Below, in pieces: positions 33,735 to 44,153 of a stretch of 64,000 nucleotides of DNA. The notes beneath the pieces are model-generated. The model was not told the DNA's origin. It made no database searches and saw only the letters and a list, made by a program, of their open reading frames with translations. This DNA comes from Sepioteuthis lessoniana (lineage: Eukaryota > Mollusca > Cephalopoda > Myopsida > Loliginidae): positions 85,502,177 to 85,566,176 of the forward strand of contig OY757921.1 in NCBI GenBank assembly GCA_963585895.1. Reading direction: 5' to 3'. The stretch's first letter is position 1. The number at the start of each line of letters is the position of its first letter. The position numbers and the translations under genes are program-made.

Positions 33735-33995
33735 AGGGTGAAAGAAAAGAGAGACTGATAGAAAAGGAAAAAAAGAAAAAAAAGAAAAAAAGAAGAGATC
33801 GGGGGAGAGGAAAGATTAAAGAAAGAAAGAAAAGGAGAGAGCAAGATTAGAGCAGAAGGAGGAAGGAAAAAAGAAAAAGAGAAGTGAACTAGAAAGGGAG
33901 GGAAAGAAGAAGAAAGATAAGATTAAGGGAGAAACAGAGGGTAGTGGGAAAAAAAGAAAGAAGAGGGGGAGAGAATAAAGAGAAGCGAGAGAACT
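33475..33995. repeat. 520-bp polypurine (GA/GAAA) tract
   Basis: The plus strand is almost entirely purine, with only scattered T and very rare C. It mixes GAGA, GAAA (clean AAAG run near 33703-33735) and GGGAGA blocks. The Ser/Phe/Leu-rich frames on the complement are artefacts. Confidence 0.95.
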
Positions 33996-34159
33996 TAAGT
34001 CACAGTTATCCATTGCTAATCCACATATCTAATCGCAAAAAAGCCATGCCCAGTAAATCACCCTCATGGAATCTCCCCGAGTAATCGTTGGTTACTCAGC
34101 GGCACCCATCTCTTCTCGAAATAATGCGAAAAGTTGATCAGGAACGATCTCTGACCTAG

Positions 34160-34380
34160 TTTATCAGGCTAATTTTTCTAGACCTGTAGTCCAATTAATT
34201 CTAAACATCTCAGTCTGCATTCTATAAAACACAAGATTGCGAGCACAAGAAATGGGTTCATGCTTTTCTATTGAGAATTTGCGAGAAGAGAAACTCAAAA
34301 AGCCAAGTCCAGGAGTGGAACTTGACTCACTGAGTCCCTCTCCTACGACGATAATCGTTACACTACCCGCACCCAACAAC
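34160..34380 (-). mobile_element. Diverged A-type SINE head and body
   Basis: The minus strand gives GGGTAGTGTAACGATTATCG, TCGTAGGAGAGGGACTCAGT and CAAGTTCCACTCCTGGACTTG, the A head order, followed by a poorly matched body. Confidence 0.5.
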
Positions 34381-34602
34381 CTAAAGATATATTGTTAGCT
34401 TGCTGTAATAACAATATTATGTATAGACTTCATGATGTTCTTTGATGTAAATAAAGAAATTTCCGTCAAGTTTTTAAATCTATCTATGCCTGACAGGCAT
34501 CAGCTTTATAAAATCTAATATCAAACGTATATTCATTGTGAAATAACCTGTGTAGAGACAATTTTGCATGGGATGTGTTTGTTCCCATGATTTGATTTCA
34601 TT

Positions 34603-35038
34603 TGGTTGGATTAGGTTGGGTTTATAGTATATTAACCATTGCAGTTATTTAATCCCAAACCTTGTTAATACATATTAAATATATGATTTTTAAATACATT
34701 TAGTGGAGAGCATTCTTAAACAAACTTGAGCTCTCTTTGCAACACAGTTAAGTGGTTTCAAGTATTGCTACATAACAATCCCAAATCAAAAACAGTCATT
34801 TGTTTGCACACAGTTTGTTCTATTTGACCCATAGACTAGACCATATCATGTATAACCATTCTGGGTCATAGTGGACTTGGGAGCAATGGCGAATAAAGGG
34901 TGCTCCAGACTCGCAAAATCTGCAGCCTTACCACCAGATTGATTAAAGTCATATCAGGACGCTCGTTGTGGGGGATGGTGTTACCCCTCTGCAGAGATAG
35001 TTTTAGTGTATTTTACTGCCCCAGCCGACTGGGCTGTC
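34603..35038 (-). mobile_element. D-type retroposon, diverged
   Basis: Antisense D tail (TTTGGTTGGATTAGGTTGGG), few subrepeats, and a head ending CCCCAGCCGACTGGGC. Confidence 0.75.
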
Positions 35039-35106
35039 TCCTGGTTTGCACAAAAATCTGTCTGTAATTTACTCAGTTGTATATTCAGCTGTCCTGCTGA
35101 CAGGAC

Positions 35107-35485
35107 TTTGAATGCGATGCGTGTATCCCCTCAAAAGGGTGTTCGGAGTCTAGCACTAAACAATGTATGATAATGAGACTCCAGTTTTGGAGATCTGGTT
35201 ACTGTATGTAGATGTCAGCTCTACTACATAATCAAGTTACCTGAATTGATTTTTTCAATAAAAGTTTTAAAATAAATCTGTAGTGTTGTTTTCTTTAGGA
35301 CGACAATTTTATCGTTCCACCCTGTAGAGTACCCTTTCCTTGTCACTAATCCTTGGTACAATTTGACCCAGTCAGTAACCATCTATGAGTCAAAATGATC
35401 ATTTAAGAATTATTAGTATTCGTTTGGAATGCGTTTCCCTAATCTCTAACCATCGACGGGTTAACATGCTGTTATAAAAGAATTT
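35107..35485 (+). mobile_element. Old D-related element (D')
   Basis: The head CCCCTCAAAAGGGTGTTCGG, TAGCACTAAACAATGTATGA and CTCCAGTTTTGGAGATCTGG precede a tail with CTAACCATCGACGGGTTAAC. This shares the D' layout with 31905-32720 and 41640-41965. Confidence 0.5.
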
Positions 35486-35683
35486 AATCAGATGTGCAAT
35501 GGAAAAGGCCGTAGTTTCTTTAGGAAAATGTTCCCTTTCGGGGAAAATAAGTTATAAACTAACCGTGAAAAAGGACTCGAATGTGGGGTTTAGATAATCA
35601 AGGTTCATAAAAGGCTAAACTAGAATCCTTCATTGTGTCTATATATATGAAAGTCAATAAACCAACTTTAAAAAGTCAAGTCG

Positions 35684-36030
35684 GACAGGGCTGTATAATA
35701 CACCGACTGCTTTTCTGCAGCGGAGTAAGACTCCAAACGAGTGTCCTGGATATAACACTTAACAATCTGATGGTGAGGTTCCAGTAATGATGGAGCTTTG
35801 GGTAATGCTGAGTACCCCTTCATTGCAATTGCTGCCAGACTAAACGACGTACTTATGCTAAAAAGAAAAGCTTGAAATACCAATGTTTTTGACAATTAGA
35901 GAGTGTACTTATGCTAAATTAAATTGTTTGAAATAGAACTGTTTGTATAAAAATGGATTTGGCATTAAATAACCTACAAAAGTTGATATGCCATGGAAGC
36001 CAAACAAACAAACAAACAAACATCCTTGTA
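35684..36030 (+). mobile_element. D-type retroposon, short
   Basis: Head (GGGCTGTATAATACACCGACT), two or three subrepeats and the tail GTTGATATGCCATGGAAGCC with AAAC repeats. An internal deletion removes the AGTGGTAGCACCTGATAGG part. Confidence 0.85.
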
Positions 36031-36103
36031 AGAAATAGTAGTATTGCAAATCAACGCATATATAGAGGGGGATAAGTGTTCTCATATTAGCGTCAAAGTG
36101 AAT

Positions 36104-36274
36104 CTTGCCCAGTCGGCTGGGACTGTAGAATACACTGACTGCATCTCTGCAGAGGCGTAAGACCCCTCCAATGAGTGTCCTGGTCATGACACTAAACAAT
36201 CTGATGGTGAGGTCCTAGTGATGCTCAAGCTTTGGAGAATTTGGAGCACCACTTCATTGCCATTGCTCCCGGGT
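36104..36274 (+). mobile_element. D head fragment, site of the E-SINE array
   Basis: CCCAGTCGGCTGGGACTGTAG to CATTGCTCCCGGGTCTACT. The sequence leaves the D consensus where the 19-bp target of the E-SINE begins. Confidence 0.75.
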
Positions 36275-36293
36275 CTACTATCTACTCTCACTA

Positions 36294-37156
36294 AGGGCAC
36301 CTCTGGTGGTGTAATGGTTAGCAAGTTAGACTAGCAAACCTACACGAGTGAGTTCGAGTCTCATTGGGTGCCCCATTCATTGGGCCTTGTGCTAAATCGA
36401 AGTGAAGACCTTCGTAAATTACTACTATCTACTCTCACTAAGGGCACCTCTGGTGGTGTAATGGTTAGCAAGTTAGACTAGCAAACCTACACGAGTGAGT
36501 TCGAGTCTCATTGGGTGCCCCATTCATTTGGCCTTGTGCTAAATCGAAGTAAAGACCTTCGTAAATTACTACTATCTACTCTCACTAAGGGCACCTCTGG
36601 TGGTGTAATGGTTAGCAAGTTAGACTAGCAAACCTACACGAGTGAGTTCGAGTCTCATTGGGTGCCCCATTCATTTGGCCTTGTGCTAAATCGAAGTAAA
36701 GACCTGCGTAAATTACTACTATCTACTCTCACTAAGGGCACCTCTGGTGGTGTAATGGTTAGCAAGTTAGACTAGCAAACCTACACGAGTGAGTTCGAGT
36801 CTCATTGGGTACCCCATTCATTTGGCCCTGTGCTAAATCGAAGTAAAGACCTTCGTAAATTACTATTATCTACTCTCACTAAGGGCACCTCTGGTGGTGT
36901 AATTGTTATCAAGTTACACTAGCAAACCTACACGAGTGAGTTCGAGTCTCATTGGGTGCCCCATTCATTTGGCCTTGTGCTAAATCAAAGTAAAGACCTT
37001 CGTAAATTACTACTATCTACTCTCACTAAGGGCACCTCTGGTGGTGTAATGGTTAGCAAGTTAGACTAGCAAACCTACACGAGTGAGTTCGAGTCTCATT
37101 GGGTGCCCCATTCATTTGGCCTTGTGCTAAATCGAAGTAAAGATCTTCGTAAATTA
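36294..37156 (+). repeat. Six-unit tandem array of a tRNA-derived SINE, 147-bp period
   Basis: The word AAGGGCACCTCTGG starts at 36293, 36440, 36587, 36734, 36881 and 37028, an exact 147-bp period. Each unit is a 128-bp E-type SINE plus a 19-bp spacer CTACTATCTACTCTCACTA. That 19-mer also flanks the whole array (36275-36293 and 37157-37175), so the spacer is the TSD. Each unit has an A-box-like TGGTGTAATGGTTAGCA, a B box GAGTTCGAGTCTC, and matching GGGCACC / GGTGCCC acceptor-like arms. Units are nearly identical; unit 5 has several changes in the D-arm region. Confidence 0.95.
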
Positions 37157-37189
37157 CTACTATCTACTCTCACTATATTTTTTCTTTTT

Positions 37190-37370
37190 CTTGACTGGTG
37201 GCGATATGAAAGTCAATGACTCAGTCTCGCCAACTACTTACCCGTAGCTTTAGGATGTATCCCTTTTCTGAAGTTATTAGCGCAGTATAAAATGCCAACA
37301 TCGTCCAGGATTTGGACTCGGATCAGTGTCTTTTTCTTTTGAGGATAGCCATTTCATCATTGTCACCATG
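37190..37370 (-). mobile_element. Diverged A-type SINE, 5' portion
   Basis: Antisense: ACTTACCCGTAGCTTTAGGA, ATCGTCCAGGATTTGGACTC and a degraded head. Confidence 0.5.
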
Positions 37371-37469
37371 TTTTTGTGTGTTTGTATAGATATGTATATA
37401 TTTATGAGTTATTATACTGTTTTCAGGTGATAAAACCACTCCTCACTGATACAATGAACTAGTCTGAAA

Positions 37470-37470
37470 A

Positions 37471-37506
<36 letters not shown>
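37470..37506. repeat. (AT)n microsatellite
   Basis: AT run. Confidence 0.95.
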
Positions 37507-37511
<5 letters not shown>

Positions 37512-37635
37512 TAGTGTACATATTTTTTTCGATAAAAATAGCGTTGACTTCCAATATTTTCTCTACGTGTATTTATTAACTTTAACGTCGGAATATGATA
37601 CAACATATCTATGTGTCAGTGCTACATAGTACTTG

Positions 37636-37637
<2 letters not shown>

Positions 37638-37714
<77 letters not shown>
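37638..37714. repeat. (AT)n(GT)n microsatellite
   Basis: AT units followed by about 16 GT units. Confidence 0.95.
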
Positions 37715-37717
<3 letters not shown>

Positions 37718-37784
37718 CATGTATATAAGTAAATGACGAATATACAACAGCTCTATATTGATATATGATGTAGTCTAGAATACC

Positions 37785-37865
37785 AGCCGGACTGGTGAAG
37801 GATAGGGACAAATGATGAAAGTGTGTCAAAGAAATCCGTGCGACCAGCGTGACTTGACGATGAGG
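37785..37865 (+). pseudogene. Possible diverged LINE 3' end
   Basis: GATAGGGACAAATGATGAAAG, AAATCCGTGCGACCAGCGTG and ACTTGACGATGA follow the order of the RTE-like LINE 3' coding end and ATG tail, with heavy divergence. An A-like SINE head complement follows at 37880-37960. Confidence 0.4.
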
Positions 37866-37969
37866 ATCCAGGAAGTGAAAAGCAGACACAGCTTGGATTT
37901 TAACTCGGGTCACCGTTTCCATTTTTTACGATGATAGCTGTTACGCAATGAGCACAGTGGCTAAGTAGA

Positions 37970-38490
37970 ATTCTACACACCCTACAGTAACGCCTTATCC
38001 TTCATTAGAAACAAGATGAGAAATAAGACCGCGGGCAACCATAAATTCCAAGAAAAAATTCTGATGTCAGAGACTTAAGATAAGACAAATGATGTACTGA
38101 AGAATGGACGATCTGAAACATCGGACAGATAACATTGAATATGAAGGCAACATTCTTAACGATAAACGGAATTAATATATTGCTTATACTTAATGACATC
38201 ATGACTATTCTGACCGATGTTTTGGCTTACCCCATCAAGGGAACATTGCCAAAAGACTGTCTGATTTTATTTGGCTTTCTCCCGCGCTGCTGACATATAC
38301 AATTTCGCTCAGTCTTTATTTAATAGGCAATCCATTCATCATGATGTCAGTTCTGTTTTCCGGGCCAGTTCCAAGCATTTAAACTAATATACATGTATCT
38401 CCATTTTTTCAAAAATCAAAGATGACCCTAGTCAATCAATCCCAACCATGACATCCTATCTGCACTTGGTCACTATCACCTAACCATCAA
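37970..38490. other. No recognised feature
   Basis: Unique DNA without family words. Confidence 0.5.
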
Positions 38491-38511
38491 CCAACCCCTA
38501 CTCTTACTTTG

Positions 38512-39088
38512 TTCAGTTGCCTGGGGCTGTAGAATACACCAATTGCTCCTCTGCAGACGGGTAAGATTTCCCCCGCTAAGATTGTCCTTGATATGACTCT
38601 AAACAATCTGATGGTGAGGTTCCAGTATTGCTGGAGCTTTGGGGAATGCGGAGTATCCCTTTATTGCCATTGCTCCACTCCAGTCCGAAATGGTAGCACC
38701 TGATAGGGTCCTATCTATGGATAAAATATAACTAAATGCATATTTATGCTAAAATGGCTTGTTTGAATTAGAACTCTCTGACTTAAATAAATAGCTTGAA
38801 ATAGAACTGTTTTTGACATCGAAACTCTACTTACAACTGAATTGTTTTATATAAAATTGTTTTGAAATATAACCGTGTGTAAACAAAATCTGTACTAATA
38901 CTAAAGTGAATAAGCTGAATTAGAATTGTTTGAATAAACTGAATAGCTTGAAATAGAAATGTTTTTGACATTCAAACTGTGTACTCATGCTACACCGAAC
39001 TGTTTGAAATAGAACTATTTTCATAAAAATGGATTTGGCGTTAAATAACCTACAAAGGTTGATATGCCATAAAACCCAACCAACCAAC
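38512..39088 (+). mobile_element. D-type retroposon, reference copy with 14-bp TSD
   Basis: This 577-bp sense copy has both ends defined. Its 5' end is TTCAGTTGCCTGGGGCTGTAG and its 3' end GGTTGATATGCCATAAAACC plus AACC repeats. The perfect TSD CTACTCTTACTTTG lies at 38498-38511 and 39089-39102. The order is head (38512-38710), about seven degenerate subrepeats (38720-39020), tail (39025-39088). The head has weak A-box-like (GCCTGGGGCTG) and B-box-like (GAGGTTCCAGT) words, so a tRNA origin is uncertain. It codes for nothing. The 3' repeat tail and TSD mark it as a retroposon moved by a LINE. Confidence 0.92.
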
Positions 39089-39117
39089 CTACTCTTACTT
39101 TGCCACAGAACATTCTC

Positions 39118-39178
39118 ATATATATATATATATATATATATTTAGAGAGAGAGAGAGAGAGAGAGAGATTAGAGAGAG
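39118..39178. repeat. (AT)n and (GA)n microsatellites
   Basis: AT run followed by a GA run. Confidence 0.95.
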
Positions 39179-39359
39179 ATAGTGTATGAAAACTATTTTC
39201 TTATTTTATGAATGCTGATGTCTACTGATTAGTACCTTCGTTTGACATAGAGGCCGTAGGTTGCTTTGGATAGTTACTGGTCTTAAGTGGTCACCCATTT
39301 CAGAATCGAACAGGTTCATTGCTGCTTAACTCCTCAAATCTGGCGGCACCATTACTCCA

Positions 39360-39595
39360 AAAGGTGGGGCATAATGGTTATCTTCGTAGAAAAATGAAAT
39401 CGGTGATTGGAGTTCAAATACTGGACGAGGATATTTGCACCTCAATTATGCTAAAAGTTTTGCGAAGAGTATTAATACAACAATTCTACAGTCAGTCATG
39501 GGTACATGGAAGAGCAGACAGAGATCTTAAACCTTGGTAGGGCAATCAATCTAGGAGAAGAAAAAAATCTGAATTCGAAACTCATCTTTAAGAAT
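39360..39595 (+). mobile_element. Diverged A-type SINE
   Basis: GGTGGGGCATAATGGTTATC, TTGGAGTTCAAATACTGGACG and AATCTAGGAGAAGAAAAAAA preserve the A order with substitutions throughout. Confidence 0.65.
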
Positions 39596-40165
39596 GTGAT
39601 ATATATCCGACCTATGAAAGCTGAAAATTTCCTAACAGCCTTTGGCAGTGGTGTTTCACCCGATCGAGGTAACCTGACCCAGCATTGTGCATCACGCGCC
39701 TGGCCCATCTTGATCCTCTCAGAGCCGTGCCCATAGGCTCTAACCATCGTCGGAGTGTCTAGATTCATCACCTGGTGCCTGAGGCGCCTCTTTTTAGGAG
39801 AATGATGACGGGAGTCGAGACATTTTAGTAGCTGTCGGACGTGTCAGGACTACGGTTCTGCGCGCGGACGCACCTTTAAAAGGGCTTGTGCCATACTCAC
39901 GCGTTTGATGAGACCCGCAACAAATACGGAAAATATACTAAGTAGTCACTATTAGTAGCGGTTACCTTCTACACGCCGCTGGGAAATATTGTATTTTGTT
40001 AATGTTATAAAGATTTCCATTTATTTCCAACCTCCGTTTAGGTTATTATTCATTCAGGAACCTTTTTGTTAAGGAACAAGAGAATGTGACTATCTTTTAC
40101 GATGTGTCTCATCTTTCTTGTAATGGAGGAAAGACATATATGGAAGACGTGGTGGAGTAGGAAAT
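39596..40165. other. No recognised feature
   Basis: Unique; 39660-39880 is moderately GC-rich but shows no repeat words or domain. Confidence 0.45.
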
Positions 40166-40167
40166 CA

Positions 40168-40394
40168 TCATCATCATCATCATCATGTCATGCCACTAGC
40201 ACGGATATCCCTGACTCTCTCTCGCCACCCCTCCCTATCATTCAGTGCTTTTGGCAGGTCTTCAGGGCTACATCCCGTATCCTCACATAGCTGCTATATG
40301 TATGTTCGAGCACGTCGTCCTGCTTTTGCTTGGCCATATACGGGGGTCCATAGGAGTACATCACTTATGAGCTCGTCCCTGCTTCTCCACAGGC
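40168..40394 (-). pseudogene. Antisense RTE-like LINE 3' end
   Basis: A (CAT)n start, TGCCACTAGCACGGATATCC, CATTCAGTGCTTTTGGCAGG, and up to GCTCGTCCCTGCTTCTCCAC. It is joined at 40394 to a short antisense D head (CCCCAGCCGACCGGGCTG), making a chimeric junction. Confidence 0.85.
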
Positions 40395-40504
40395 GTATTT
40401 TCTCGCCCCAGCCGACCGGGCTGGTGAACACAAAAGTGTGCCTGGGGTTTGAATTCTTTAATTACGCTGTCAGAGTTTAGCATGTCACCCACAATCAGTT
40501 AGGC

Positions 40505-41066
40505 ATATTGGTTTGGTTAGGTTATATATTGTAAGTTATTTGATGCCAAATCCTTTTTATACATATATATTGCATATATGATTTCTAAACCCTATATGTA
40601 GATAAAGTTTTTAAACGTGCTAGAGCTCACTTTTTTTTTGCACACAGTTTAATGTTTTCTCATTTTTTTTACCGAAAACGATTTTTTATTATTATTAATC
40701 GTTGCTTGCACACAGTTTCGTGTTTTTAAAGTATTACTGAGTATCACTAACAATTCAATTAAAGTCATTTGTTTACACAGAATTAAATGTAAAAACAGTT
40801 CTATTTCAAACAATTTAGTTTTGCATAAGTAAACAGTATAATATCAAACAGTTCTATTTGACTCATAGATAGGACCCTATCAGGGTGGACCTTGGAGCGA
40901 TGTCATTGAAGGGTACCCTGCATACCCCTAAAGCTCCGGCATTACTGGATCCTCACTATGAGATTGATTAGTGTTATAACAAAGACGAACGTTGTTGGGG
41001 GTCTTACTCCTCTGCAGAGACGCAGTCGATGTATTCTGTAGCACTAACCGACGGGGTTACACAAAT
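40505..41066 (-). mobile_element. D-type retroposon
   Basis: Antisense: GGTTTGGTTAGGTTATATATT tail (partly lost), subrepeats, head from ATAGATAGGACCCTATCAGG to GCACTAACCGACGGGGTTAC. Confidence 0.75.
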
Positions 41067-41321
41067 GCTAGACTATCAGACTGAAGCGAGCACTCTAGTG
41101 TAAGTGGTAGCCAAAAACATCCAATTGTTTAAAATCAGAAAAACGTAAATATTTTATTATCCAATTATTTTATAAAAGGAATCGAAGAACTGGACAAGTA
41201 CCAAGACCTAACAAGAGAGTTGAAAAGTTTTTGAACATAAATGATGTGGTATCGTTATTGAAGCCCTTAAAATGGTCCCAATGAAACTTGAAAAGAGACA
41301 AAAATACCGGATGATGGCTCT

Positions 41322-41530
41322 AATATGGTTTGCATCGATTATTTAATCTCAAAGCCATCCATTTAGAACTCTAGTGTTACTGTTTAACAGTGTTGTAGGG
41401 ATGAGAAGTTTTATGCCTTTCTAAAGGGTATTAGTCCAAAACTGAACATAATAACCCTACTGGGGTTCTCACTCGCTTCCTACGATACAGGTGTGCTGCG
41501 GGTTAGCAATTATACCACTGGGACACCTCC
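41322..41530 (-). mobile_element. Diverged C-type SINE
   Basis: Antisense: TTTAATCTCAAAGCCATCCA tail, ACTCTAGTGTTACTGTTTAA, and a head complement around GGGTTCTCACTCGCTTCCTA. Confidence 0.6.
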
Positions 41531-41639
41531 ACCGGGCCTAAAATCATACCAAAAAAAGGTTTACCCTATACTCCCAAGAGGTTCCTCATTCAGCTGGCTA
41601 TACTTAAAATACTGTCACTATATGAATTGCAGAAAAAAA

Positions 41640-41965
41640 TAAAGGAGTGTCTTGAGTATGATTCTAAAATGTATCTGGTGGTGAGGCTCACGTTCTGAAA
41701 ATCTGGGGACTGTGGAGAATCTTTTCATTGACACTACTTCTAAATGCTCTCTGAATCTAAGAGGTTCTATTTATTAGGTCCCCTTCTATAGGTCAAATAG
41801 ATGTTTTTAAAATTATAAATTTTCGATTGGACCGTGTGCAAAAAAAGTGTTAAAAAGCAACAAAACAAAAATGTAAATAAAGACACGATTCCCAAACCTC
41901 TATGCATGAAATAATACTTGACCGTTTGAATTGCCGTTAAAATCAATTAAGTAATTAATCAATTC
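41640..41965 (+). mobile_element. Old D-related element (D')
   Basis: Head GTATGATTCTAAAATGTATC and GAAAATCTGGGGACTGTGGA, then a tail with CCCAAACCTCTATGCATG and TTGCCGTTAAAATCAATTAA, as in the other two D' copies. Confidence 0.5.
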
Positions 41966-42059
41966 ACATGGTTTCAAAACAAGACCCTCATAATTTGATG
42001 CAGTTAATGTAATACTTAGTTGTTTTTGCTTTGTTTTTTTCTGGCGGGGGGGGGAGTTT

Positions 42060-42640
42060 GAAAAAGATAGAGTCGGTATTTGTTATACGCCTCACCGACC
42101 GGACGAGTGAGGCACAAGGCATTTTAGGTGGGTCCGAGACCAGGGCTGTTGCCTAGACACGCCCAGCGGCTCCAAAAACACATAGAGTCCCTAAAAAGCC
42201 TTTATCGATAAACCTAGCCCCTCCAAGGAGGGTTAGAGCCTGTGGGAACAGCTCCCTGAGGCTCGAGGATGCCGGTCAAGGCGCACCTCACCCGACTGCC
42301 AGCAGAGCCAGGACAAACCCGACCCAATCCATGTACCAATGAACACGGCCGAGTGAGGTGTGTCCCAGCTCAGTGTAGGGAGGAAATCTTTGAAAGAGAT
42401 ACTATAGCATATACATATGCATAGGAAATCCTGAAACACTGTCGCCTCTCGTTGTTCAGGTACGAAACGTTTATTCACTTCTTGATTTTTAGTTTTCCGA
42501 CACGAGGAGAGAGGGACACATTTTTTACTTTGCTGACTGTTCCATCTTCTGGGTACGACATTATTCACACCCCAGTCCCATATCATCTCTGGGTTTTTTA
42601 TTATGACATTTGTGATTGTCACATCCTCTGCGCGCGAGTG
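42060..42640. other. GC-rich island of unknown identity
   Basis: About 300 bp (42080-42370) is markedly GC-rich against the background (ACGCCTCACCGACCGGACG, GACACGCCCAGCGGC). A 129-codon frame on the minus strand (42622-42233) shows no domain I know. It could be an unrecognised LTR-like element or a promoter. No TG...CA ends or TSD were found. Confidence 0.35.
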
Positions 42641-42790
42641 TGAATACCTGCACTAAGAGCCGAACAGTTCAAAGCCTAACCAAAACGAATGATAAGATAT
42701 AACCTACGAAAAATGATAATATAAAAAAAATCCTTCTGCAATTATATAACAATACAGTCAGCTTATTCTTAGCCCCACTGACCGTATTAT
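42618..42790. repeat. Repeat family G, copy 1
   Basis: CGCGCGAGTGTGAATACCTG, AACAGTTCAAAGCCTAACCA and ACGAAAAATGATAATA match 59430-59600 in order, so a dispersed repeat of at least 150 bp is present in two copies. Confidence 0.6.
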
Positions 42791-43250
42791 GTTAATAATT
42801 ACAAGTGAAATTTAAGTCAATGTTAACAAAGAAACGATTTTTTCCTCTAATATAATGTCATAACAATTGATTTATTCGTTATTATTTAATTTGTTTCTCA
42901 GCTGCTCACTAGATTGAAATATTATTTTCAATGTCTGGGAAGTGATTTTATGTTGATTCTTTTTAGTATATCAACCAGTCTAGAATTATTTTATGCCTAC
43001 AGGTTTGGGTATTACGTTCATTGTATAATTATATCTTTATCTTTTGTGGAGTAGTTTCTTAGGGTTTGTTTTTTACACGCAAGTTATTTGCACAGGTTTG
43101 TATGTTTTCTAGTATTTCTTATACCAAGAATTATATGGCTTCAAATAATTATTTCTATTTAATAATAGCCATTTGGTTGCACACCATCAGATGTTTGAAA
43201 TAACTTATAATAATAACTAACACATATAAAATAAGAATTTAACATTAGAT
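42791..43250. other. No recognised feature
   Basis: AT-rich sequence with loose similarity to D subrepeats near 43140-43200. Confidence 0.4.
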
Positions 43251-43257
43251 AAACAAT

Positions 43258-43296
43258 AGAGGTTGATATGCCATAAAACCCAATCAACCAACCCGC
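43258..43296 (+). mobile_element. D tail remnant
   Basis: GAGGTTGATATGCCATAAAAC with CCAATCAACC; only the 3' tail remains. Confidence 0.55.
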
Positions 43297-43372
43297 TAAT
43301 AATAATAATAATAATTACATTCTTGAGTAGAAAATTGTTGCTTCAATTAATTATGCAAATAATGTATTTATT

Positions 43373-44153
43373 TGTTTGGGTTTAATGGCTTATCAACCTT
43401 TGAATTTTATTTAATGCCAAATCCATTTTCATACAAATAAACAGTTCTATTTCAAACAATGCCGGACACTGCTGGAGAAGCAAGGACGAGATCGTAAGTG
43501 ATGTACTCCTGTGGACCCCCGCATATGGCCAATCAAAAGCATGACGACCAGCTCGAACATACATACAGCAGCTATGTGATGATACGGGATGTAACCCCGA
43601 AGACCTGCTGGAGGCGATGAATGATAGGGAGACGTGGAGAGAGAATGTAAGCGATATCCTTGCTAGCCACACGACATGATGATGATGATGATGATGATAG
43701 ATTTTGTTTACACTCAGTTAAATTTCAAAACAGTTCTGTTTCAAACAATTCAGTTTACCGTAAGAACAGTTCCAATGTCAAAAACAAATCTATTTCCCAC
43801 AATTCTTTTTAGGATACAAAAACAGTTCTATTTCAAACAATTCAGTTTAACATTAGTACGCAGTTTAAATGTCAAAACAGTCCTTTTTCGAATAATTTTG
43901 TTTAGCATAAGTACACTGTTTAGTTCTATTTGACTCATAGATAGGACCGTAGCAGGTGTTACCACTCCGAGCCAGAGTGGACCTGGAAGCGAGGGAAATG
44001 ATGGGGTACTTAGCATTCCTCAAAGCTGCAGCATTACTGTAACCATACCATCGTTTTGTTCAGTGTCATATCTATGGCACTCTTTGGGGCAGTCTTACGC
44101 TTCTGTAGAGATTCAGCCGATTTATTCTACAGCCCCACCTGACTGGCCAATTC
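43373..44153 (-). mobile_element. D-type retroposon split by a LINE 3' end
   Basis: The antisense D tail and first subrepeat (GGGTTTAATGGCTTATCAAC to TTCTATTTCAAACAA) are interrupted at 43458 by an RTE LINE 3' end. D resumes at about 43699 with GATTTTGTTTACACTCAG, running through the head to CCCCACCTGACTGGCC. Confidence 0.8.
43459..43698 (+). pseudogene. RTE-like LINE 3' end inserted in D
   Basis: GCCGGACACTGCTGGAGAAG through the C-terminal coding end (equivalents of GRPARTYIQQ and MNDREE) to a (GAT)n tail. Only about 240 bp, a severe 5' truncation typical of LINEs. Confidence 0.85.

Noticed and set aside
33431..34013. Long Ser/Leu/Phe-rich frames on the minus strand
   Set aside because: They are translations of the polypurine tract and show no protein signature.
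36294..37156. CRISPR-like array (regular period)
   Set aside because: The whole 147-bp unit repeats, with no variable spacers, in a eukaryotic genome; it is a SINE array.
42233..42622. 129-codon open frame on the minus strand in the GC-rich island
   Set aside because: GC-rich DNA has fewer stops by chance; no motif recognised. The island itself is reported instead.
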